A stretch of 64,000 bases of DNA from Nocardia terpenica (lineage in GTDB: Bacteria; Actinomycetota; Actinomycetes; Mycobacteriales; Mycobacteriaceae). Below are positions 58,764-64,000 of this stretch, one piece after another (position 1 is the stretch's first letter; each line of letters opens with the position of its first letter). The stretch is taken from contig NZ_JABMCZ010000003.1 of NCBI RefSeq assembly GCF_013186535.1, forward strand, positions 682,001-746,000, given 5' to 3'. The translations under genes and the position numbers were made by a program. Below the pieces are notes generated by a model. The model saw only the letters and a list, made by a program, of their open reading frames with translations. It made no database searches and was not told the DNA's origin.

Positions 58764-59065
58764 CCCCGGTCCTCCGGCATCCGCGGCGTGTCCCGGTCGG
58801 CGGGTACGAATTCCGGCGCGCCCAGCCGATAGGCCGGATCGAAACGCGCGACCAGACCGACCAGCGGCCCGGTCGCGGCGGTGACCGCCAGCAGATAGAA
58901 GACGAGGAACGGAATGCCGAACACCCGCGGCTCGATCCGATTGGCCACGACCGGGGCCAGTAGGTACAACACGCCCGGCAGCGTGAGCAGCCACAGCACC
59001 GGGCCGCGCCGGCGCAGCGGGATCGCGGGCGGCTCGGCGCCGTCCGGGGGAGTGGGTTCGGACAT
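58760..59065 (-). CDS. DUF3311-like small membrane protein, symporter partner
   Basis: A 101-residue protein with two helices (VLWLLTLPGVLYLLAPVVANRI, FGIPFLVFYLLAVTAATGPLVGLVA) followed by FDPAYRLGAPEF. DUF3311 proteins regularly precede SSS symporters and are thought to be accessory subunits. ATG 59065 follows GGAGG. Four-base overlap with the symporter. Confidence 0.88.
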   Translation of the reverse strand: MSEPTPPDGAEPPAIPLRRRGPVLWLLTLPGVLYLLAPVVANRIEPRVFGIPFLVFYLLAVTAATGPLVGLVARFDPAYRLGAPEFVPADRDTPRMPEDRG

Positions 59066-59556
59066 GGCCGACCTCCGTGGGGTAGGGGCGAACTCGTCAC
59101 ACCTTCGTCCATGCCCGGCCCGCGCCGCCACCGCGAACGGGCCGTGTCGCCCGCGACGGGCCGGGTTCTGCCCGATTCGCCCGAAAACCTCGAGGTCCGA
59201 TTTGTCGGTGTAGGGGTGATGGCTGGCCGATTGCCAATACGATTGCCACAAAGCTGCTTACGTGGTCCTGTTTGACTGTTTTGCCGGATTTACCCGAATA
59301 AGCCGCCGATGTCCGGAATTGCCGACGAACAGGCATGTCGAGTGCTTCTATAGAACCGTCGGATTTGGGCCACGATGCCGCCGTCACAGGATAGCCTGGC
59401 GGTGGCTGAATTGATCGCCGCAACGCGCGCCGAGACGGTTTCAAGATCATCAATAGGAAGATCAAAAATGTTGCTACACAACGTCGTTGAGATGTGTAAG
59501 CTGACGATCAATCACACCCCACTACGGAGTGGGCTGACGGCGAGGGCGGTGTCGCA
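59066..59556. other. Divergent region upstream of the ATP synthase Fo genes
   Basis: A 491-base stretch between divergent genes, less GC-rich from about 59220 onwards. It contains no supported gene; open frames here show no family signal. A small hairpin CCCACT-ACGG-AGTGGG (59518-59533) lies just before atpI. It probably holds the promoters of both operons. Confidence 0.5.
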
Positions 59557-59937
59557 GTGAGCATCGACAAACTCCGGTTGCGCCGTGCGGCCATTATCGC
59601 GGCCGTTCTAGGCGTGCTGGCCCTGTTGGTGACCGGAGAACTGGATCGTTGGCTGCTGGGCGTGTTCATCTGCCTCGGCCTCGGGCTCGGCTGGATCAAT
59701 GCTCAGCTCACCTGGAAAGCCGTCACCCGCACCATTCGATCGGAGACGCCGAACCGGCAGGGATTGCTGCTGTCGTCGGCGGTGCGTTTGTTCGCCTTGA
59801 CCGGCCTGGCCATTCTGGTGGCCTTTATGACCCGGCCGAACGGTATCGGAATCTTCTTCGGCCTGGCCGTCTTTCAGATCATCGTGGTCCTGCACACCGC
59901 GATCCCCGGATGGAAAGGGTTGCGTCAGCCGTCATGA
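59557..59937 (+). CDS. atpI: AtpI-like ATP synthase accessory membrane protein
   Basis: A 126-residue protein with four helices, in the place of Rv1303 before atpB. It has AAIIAAVLGVLALLVTG, DRWLLGVFICLGLGLGWINAQLTW, SAVRLFALTGLAILVAF, and FFGLAVFQIIVVLHTA. AtpI proteins help c-ring assembly in other bacteria. GTG start; ATGA overlap with atpB. Confidence 0.85.
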   Translation: MSIDKLRLRRAAIIAAVLGVLALLVTGELDRWLLGVFICLGLGLGWINAQLTWKAVTRTIRSETPNRQGLLLSSAVRLFALTGLAILVAFMTRPNGIGIFFGLAVFQIIVVLHTAIPGWKGLRQPS

Positions 59938-60686
59938 CGAGTTCCGCTGCCTCGACTCCGCTCGCCGCATCCATCGAGGTCGGCGAGCACGCGGTCGCAC
60001 ACCTGTGGGGACTGGACTTCAATGTCGACACCATCGTGTCGACGGCGGTGGCCGCGGTGATCGTGCTCGCGCTGGCCGTCTTCCTGCGGATCAAGATCAC
60101 CTCCGGGGTGCCCAACGGGGTGCAGCTGTTCTTCGAGGCCGTCACCGTTCAGATGCGCAATCAGGTCGAGGCGGCCATCGGCATGAAGGTGGCGCCGTTC
60201 GCGCTGCCGCTGGCGGTCACGCTGTTCACCTTCATCCTGCTGTCGAACTGGCTGTCGGTGCTGCCGGTGCAGTACGGCCACGGTGAACTCATCGCCCCGC
60301 CCGCGTCCGACGTCAACTTCGTCTACGCGCTGGCGCTGTTCGTGTTCATCTTCTATCAGTCCGCCGGCATCGCACGGCGCGGCCCGTTCAACCATGTGAA
60401 GAAAATGCTCAAGGGGCATACCGGCTGGGGCCCGATGATTTTCATCAATATCATCGAGGAGATCGCCAAGCCGCTGTCGCTCTCGCTGCGGTTGTTCGGA
60501 AATATGTTCGCCGGCGGCGTGATGATCTCGGTGATCACGCTGTTCCCGTTCTGGATCAGCTGGGGCCCGAATGCCATCTGGAAGATGTTCGACCTGTTCG
60601 TCGGCGCCATCCAGGCTTTCATCTTCTCCCTGCTGACCGTCCTCTACTTCAGCCAGTCCATGGAGCTGGAGCATGAAAACCACTGA
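59934..60686 (+). CDS. atpB: ATP synthase Fo subunit a
   Basis: A 250-residue subunit a. The proton half-channels include the essential Arg in LSLSLRLFGNMFAGG, and EEIAKPLSLS. The ending AFIFSLLTVLYFSQSMELEHENH is typical. It is well conserved and looks functional. Confidence 0.96.
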   Translation: MTSSAASTPLAASIEVGEHAVAHLWGLDFNVDTIVSTAVAAVIVLALAVFLRIKITSGVPNGVQLFFEAVTVQMRNQVEAAIGMKVAPFALPLAVTLFTFILLSNWLSVLPVQYGHGELIAPPASDVNFVYALALFVFIFYQSAGIARRGPFNHVKKMLKGHTGWGPMIFINIIEEIAKPLSLSLRLFGNMFAGGVMISVITLFPFWISWGPNAIWKMFDLFVGAIQAFIFSLLTVLYFSQSMELEHENH

Positions 60687-60728
60687 CCGGCACCGTCGGT
60701 CGACCTTCGTCGAGAACAGGAAGTGACA

Positions 60729-60980
60729 ATGGCTGCAGATCCCGCAATCGTCCAGGGCGCGCTCATCGGTGGCGGCCTCATCATGGCCGGCGGCGCCATC
60801 GGCGCCGGTATCGGTGACGGTCTGGCCGGTTCCGCGCTGATCAACGGTGTGACTCGGCAGCCGGAGGCCGAGGGCCGGTTGCGCGGTAACTTCTTTCTGA
60901 CCGTTGGTCTGGTCGAGGCCGCGTACTTCATCAACCTGGCGTTCATGGCGCTGTTCGTCTTCGCGACACCCGGTAAGTAG
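60729..60980 (+). CDS. atpE: ATP synthase Fo subunit c
   Basis: An 83-residue proteolipid: GALIGGGLIMAGGAIGAGIGDG, the RQPEAEGRL loop and GLVEAAYFINLAFMALFVF with the proton-carrying Glu. The residues known to contact bedaquiline in M. tuberculosis (the Asp of GIGDG, then Glu, Ala and Ile in VEAAYFI) are all conserved. ATG 60729 follows AGGAAG; GTG 60723 is an alternative. Confidence 0.96.
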   Translation: MAADPAIVQGALIGGGLIMAGGAIGAGIGDGLAGSALINGVTRQPEAEGRLRGNFFLTVGLVEAAYFINLAFMALFVFATPGK

Positions 60981-60986
60981 CGCGCC

Positions 60987-61496
60987 ATGGCTGCGCGAAC
61001 GGATACGGTTGCCGAAGGCAACTTTCTCATTCCCAACGGCACCTTCTTCGTCGAGCTGGCGATCTTCCTGATCGTGCTCGCCGTCATCTGGATCTTCGTC
61101 GTTCCCCCGATCCGTAAGGTGCTGGAGGAGCGGGAGAATCGGGTATCCGAGACGACGGCTCGCGGCAAGGAGTCCAAGGAGCTGTTCGCCCAGGCCCAGG
61201 CCCACTACGAGGAGGGGCTGGAGAAGGCGCGCGCCGAGGCCGCGGATATTCGCAACCGGGCGCGCGCCGAGGGCCGGGCCATCCTCGAAGAGCTTCGCGG
61301 TGAGGCGCAGCGGGAGGCCGACGCCATCGTGGCGGAGGCGCAGACCCAGTTGCGCGCCGAGGCCGATCAGGTCGCGGCGGAGTTGCGCCAGGCCGTGGAG
61401 CCGCTCGCGGATTCGCTGGCCGACCGCGTGGTCGGCGGGCCGGAGGGACACGCCGGAACGAGTTCGGGTCACCAGAGGGGACGGGCACAGTCATGA
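60987..61496 (+). CDS. atpF: ATP synthase Fo subunit b
   Basis: A 169-residue subunit b: membrane helix FFVELAIFLIVLAVIWIFVVPPI, then a long charged coiled coil (about 45-150) and a Gly/Ser tail. It is part of the peripheral stalk. The start lies six bases after atpE; ATGA overlap with the next gene. Confidence 0.94.
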   Translation: MAARTDTVAEGNFLIPNGTFFVELAIFLIVLAVIWIFVVPPIRKVLEERENRVSETTARGKESKELFAQAQAHYEEGLEKARAEAADIRNRARAEGRAILEELRGEAQREADAIVAEAQTQLRAEADQVAAELRQAVEPLADSLADRVVGGPEGHAGTSSGHQRGRAQS

Positions 61497-62062
61497 TCCA
61501 CACCGGCGGCGTCCTGGCCGCGGGCCCTTACCACATCACCTTCGATTGGCCGGTCTTCTTCAGCCAGCTCTTCGGCTTCGCGGTCATCGTCTTCGTGACC
61601 GTGAAATGGATTGTGCCACCGGTCAAGCGGATGATGGAGCGCAGTCAGGACGCCATCCGCAAACAGCTGGAGGAGAGCGCGGAGGCCGCGAACCGGCTCG
61701 CCGAGGCCAAGCAGTCCTACGACAAGGCCGCCGCCGAGGCGCAGGCCGAACTCGAGCGGATGCGCACCGACGCCCAGTCCGACGCCGAGCACATCATCGC
61801 GCAGATGCGCGAGGCCGCGGCCGTCGAGGTCGAGCGGGTCCGCAAGCAGGGTCGCGACCAGATCCTGCAGCTGCGCCGCCAGCTCATTCGCGACCTACAG
61901 CACGACCTCACCATGTCCATGCTGGATCGCACCGAGGAGAAGGTGCGCGCCCAGGTCGCCTCGAATCAGGTTCGCTCCGACAGCATCGAGAAGTTCATCG
62001 ACGACCTCGAGGCCCTCGCCAACGGCACCCTGCACCGCCGCGCGCAGTCCCGCTGGAACTGA
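61493..62062 (+). CDS. atpH: b' part of the b-delta ATP synthase subunit, delta domain missing
   Basis: A 189-residue protein matching the N-terminal b-like part of mycobacterial AtpH (b-delta fusion, about 446 residues). It has FFSQLFGFAVIVFVTVKWIVPPVKRMM, a coiled coil, and IEKFIDDLEALANG. It then ends HRRAQSRWN where the fused protein would continue into the delta domain. No OSCP-like sequence continues in any frame. Either the gene is truncated, or in this organism delta is a separate gene elsewhere. Repeat locus H starts directly after. Confidence 0.85.
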   Translation: MIHTGGVLAAGPYHITFDWPVFFSQLFGFAVIVFVTVKWIVPPVKRMMERSQDAIRKQLEESAEAANRLAEAKQSYDKAAAEAQAELERMRTDAQSDAEHIIAQMREAAAVEVERVRKQGRDQILQLRRQLIRDLQHDLTMSMLDRTEEKVRAQVASNQVRSDSIEKFIDDLEALANGTLHRRAQSRWN

Positions 62063-62070
62063 CCCTCCTC

Positions 62071-62232
62071 GCTGTACTGCCTGTCGGTCCGGCACTATCG
62101 CCGGTGGTTCCCGTCGGTCCGGCTCTGTCGCCTGTGGTTCCCGTCGGTCCGGCTCTGTCGCCGGTGGTTCCCGTCGGTCCGGCTCTGTCGCCTGTGATTC
62201 CGGCGTGCTTTTGGCCGGAATCACAGGCAGCA
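62071..62232. repeat. Hairpin repeat locus H (30-bp units plus extended core)
   Basis: Three 30-bp units (CCGGTGGTTCCCGTCGGTCC..) at 62101-62190 and one degenerate unit before them lead into a core at 62198-62220 with stem TTCCGGC/GCCGGAA. Here the stem extends outward: CCTGTGATTCCGGC pairs with GCCGGAATCACAGG. Lies directly after the truncated atpH. Confidence 0.85.
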
Positions 62233-62305
62233 CAGCCGTTTCCCTGTTCCAGGCCCGAGCTCGCACCCCCGCTGCTATATTCCGAATAGCGTCATTTTCG
62301 CTTTC

Positions 62306-63781
62306 ATGCAGTCGACGGCACGTGAGGACGGCCTGCGCATGATGGGATGTCGGCACGCGGTGCGGCGGGGATGCGCGATGATCGCCGCGGCCGTGATCGG
62401 TGCGGGACTGTGTGCGGGAGTGGGCAATTCGGCCGCCGACCCGCCGGATCCGATCCCCGCGCTGCACGCCCAGGGCTCTGCGATCGTCGACGAGTACGGC
62501 CGCACGGTGCTGCTGCACGGGGTGAACAATGTGCACAAGCAGGCCCCGTTCGTGCAGGCCGGGGACGGCTTCACCGTCTCCGATCGGGATGCGAAGTTAT
62601 TGGCGCAGCACGGATTCGACGTTGTGCGGCTCGGCGTCCCGTTCGAGGCGCTCATGCCGACCCGGGGCACGATCGATACCGCGCTGCTGGACCGGGTCGT
62701 CCAGGTTGTGGATACCCTTGCCGCACAGGGGATCTACACCCTGCTCGACGATCACCAGGACGGGCTGTCGAAGATCTGGGGCGGCAACGGATTTCCCGAC
62801 TGGGCCATCAGGTCGCGGCCCGCGCCCTGGGAGCCCAATCCCGGTTTCCCGCTGTATTACCTGATGCCCAGCATGAATCGGGGCTGGGACGAGGTGTGGA
62901 ACAACACCTACGGCGTGCTCGATCAGCTCGGCACGGCGCTCGGTGAGTTGGCCGCCAAGGTGCGGGGCCATTCGGGGGTGCTCGGTATCGAACTGCTCAA
63001 CGAGCCCTGGCCCGGCTCGGCCTTCGCCTCCTGCTATCCCAACGGGTGCCCCGACTTCGACGCCGAATACCAAGCGGCCATGCAGAAGCTGACCACGGCG
63101 GTGCGCGCCCGCAATGCGTCCGTCCCGGTGCTGTGGGAACCCAATGTGACCTGGAACGAGACCATGCCGACCTACCTCGGCAAGAATCCGCCCATCACCG
63201 ACCCGAATATCGTGTTCGCGCCGCACGATTACTGCATCCCCAGCCAGCTGGCGATCTACCTCGGCCTGCCCGAGCAGCTGCGCGGCCTGTGCCCGGTGCA
63301 GCAGGACAAGACCTGGAGCAATATCGACTCCTTCACCCGGCGCACCGGAATCCCCGCGCTCGTAGACGAATTCGGCGACGGCGACCCCACGGTCCTGCAC
63401 AACACCACGACCCGCGCCGACGAGCGCACCATCGGCTGGGCGTACTGGCACTACCAGTCGAGCTACGGCCCCGGTGCCCCGCGCCCCGACCCCTTCCTCG
63501 GCGCCATAGGCCCAGAACTCGTCCGCACCTATCCCCGAGCCACCGCAGGCACCCCCACCCACCTGTCCTACGACCCCACCACAGGCACATTCACCTACAC
63601 CTACACCCCCCACCCCGCCACCAAGCCCACCGAAATCTACATCTCGGACATCGCCTACCCCCACGGCTACCAGGCCCAAGCCGCCGACGCCACCATCACC
63701 TCCCCCCCAAACGCCCCCACCCTCACCCTAGAAGCCACCGGCCCCACCCCAGTCACCATCCACATCACCCGCCCCCAATAA
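62306..63781 (+). CDS. Secreted GH5 glycosidase, endoglycoceramidase-like
   Basis: A 491-residue protein. A signal peptide (HAVRRGCAMIAAAVIGAGLCAGVGNSAA) is followed by a GH5 barrel: GRTVLLHGVNNVHKQAPF, FDVVRLGVPFEALMP, YTLLDDHQDGLSK, the acid/base Glu in ELLNEPWPG, YWHYQSSY and the nucleophile Glu in PALVDEFGDGD. A C-terminal beta domain follows. The HGVN and NEPWPG forms resemble endoglycoceramidases rather than cellulases. Its promoter must lie in or after repeat locus H. Confidence 0.9.
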   Translation: MQSTAREDGLRMMGCRHAVRRGCAMIAAAVIGAGLCAGVGNSAADPPDPIPALHAQGSAIVDEYGRTVLLHGVNNVHKQAPFVQAGDGFTVSDRDAKLLAQHGFDVVRLGVPFEALMPTRGTIDTALLDRVVQVVDTLAAQGIYTLLDDHQDGLSKIWGGNGFPDWAIRSRPAPWEPNPGFPLYYLMPSMNRGWDEVWNNTYGVLDQLGTALGELAAKVRGHSGVLGIELLNEPWPGSAFASCYPNGCPDFDAEYQAAMQKLTTAVRARNASVPVLWEPNVTWNETMPTYLGKNPPITDPNIVFAPHDYCIPSQLAIYLGLPEQLRGLCPVQQDKTWSNIDSFTRRTGIPALVDEFGDGDPTVLHNTTTRADERTIGWAYWHYQSSYGPGAPRPDPFLGAIGPELVRTYPRATAGTPTHLSYDPTTGTFTYTYTPHPATKPTEIYISDIAYPHGYQAQAADATITSPPNAPTLTLEATGPTPVTIHITRPQ

Positions 63782-63806
63782 TCCCGCCACGACCAGCACA
63801 CGATCG

Positions 63807-63916
63807 TCCCGGCATGAGCGGTACCCAGTAGCCCCGGCATGAGCAGTACCCAATGATCCCGGCATGCTTTTGGCCGGGATCCACCCACCGAGATTCCGGC
63901 CAAAAGCACGCCGGAA
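63807..63916. repeat. Hairpin repeat locus I (25-bp units plus two facing cores)
   Basis: Two 25-bp units start at 63807 and 63832 (CCCGGCATGAGC..) and lead into a core at 63857-63879. A facing core at 63894-63916 has the compensated stem TTCCGGC/GCCGGAA. Confidence 0.88.
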
Positions 63917-63925
63917 TCGACAACT

Positions 63926-64000
63926 ATGTCTGCGCCGCAATGGGGGACGAGCGCGCCCGCGCCGCGCTGTCCGACGGGTGGGCCTGCGCCGCTGCCGGAG
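63926..64000 (+). CDS. Possible start of a gene cut by the window edge
   Basis: ATG at 63926 opens a frame of 25 codons to the window edge (SAPQWGTSAPAPRCPTGGPAPLPE). The Pro/Ala-rich start is compatible with an actinobacterial enzyme N-terminus, but no family can be named. It is not an ATP synthase delta or alpha start that I recognise. Confidence 0.3.
   Translation, partial: MSAPQWGTSAPAPRCPTGGPAPLPE

Noticed and set aside
62063..62305. Frameshift as the cause of the short atpH
   Set aside because: The other frames after the stop translate the 30-bp repeat array and then the glycosidase leader. No delta/OSCP sequence is left, so a simple frameshift does not explain it.

Overview
The window is very GC-rich actinobacterial DNA, almost certainly from a Nocardia-like member of the Mycobacteriales. 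Three things point there: blocks in the same order as in Mycobacterium tuberculosis (sucD, DUF5336, DUF6350, purN, purH; and mprAB, pepD, moaB2, mscL, SAF, FmdB, folate cyclo-ligase, galU, glp, rimJ, glpR), tandem MspA-type porins resembling the Nocardia NfpA/NfpB pair, and a mycobacterial-type Fo gene order. No rRNA, tRNA, phage, transposase or CRISPR locus was seen.

Layout. 1-5.8 kb: end of sucD, two membrane proteins, purN-purH. 5.8-13.7 kb: a repeat locus, a lipoprotein, a lectin/LysM protein, then a zinc-starvation locus in which two Zur-like boxes at 8644-8713 separate four zinc-independent ribosomal proteins (L28, L33, S14, S18) from an Mrf/CobW-like protein with L31 and L32; then a DUF1906 protein, a glyoxalase-fold protein and a secreted protein. 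13.7-18.6 kb: a conservon signalling operon (sensor kinase, roadblock, DUF742, GTPase) ending in an MHYT-domain gene. 18.9-32.3 kb: mprA-mprB-pepD envelope stress genes with matching TCTCAG boxes, moaB2, two porins preceded by a perfect CRP-type palindrome, mscL, SAF, FmdB, folate cyclo-ligase, galU and the Glp/RimJ/GlpR cell-division set. 32.4-33.8 kb: two small membrane proteins with their TetR regulator and a double operator.

34-44.6 kb is a sugar-acid catabolic island. Uronate dehydrogenase, a lactonase, glucarate dehydratase, 5-dehydro-4-deoxyglucarate dehydratase and 2-ketoglutarate semialdehyde dehydrogenase together make the oxidative route from uronates to 2-oxoglutarate, with a sugar porter, a mutarotase, and LysR and IclR regulators. 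44.6-59 kb holds a FUSC protein with a MarR regulator, a GT4 glycosyltransferase, an erythromycin-esterase family enzyme, a ROK regulator with a xylose-type ABC importer, a methyltransferase, a stand-alone LigD-type polymerase, a secreted lipase and a DUF3311/symporter pair. 59.5-62 kb is the Fo half of an ATP synthase operon (atpI, B, E, F and the b' part of atpH). It stops at a repeat locus with no delta or F1 genes in view, and a secreted GH5 glycosidase follows.

The most unusual structure is a dispersed intergenic repeat: 14 copies of a 23-nt hairpin at nine sites, all at 3' ends of genes and never in divergent promoters. The stem shows compensatory base changes. Most copies carry a locus-specific tandem array (units of 21-30 bp) built from one arm of the hairpin and lying on its outer side.
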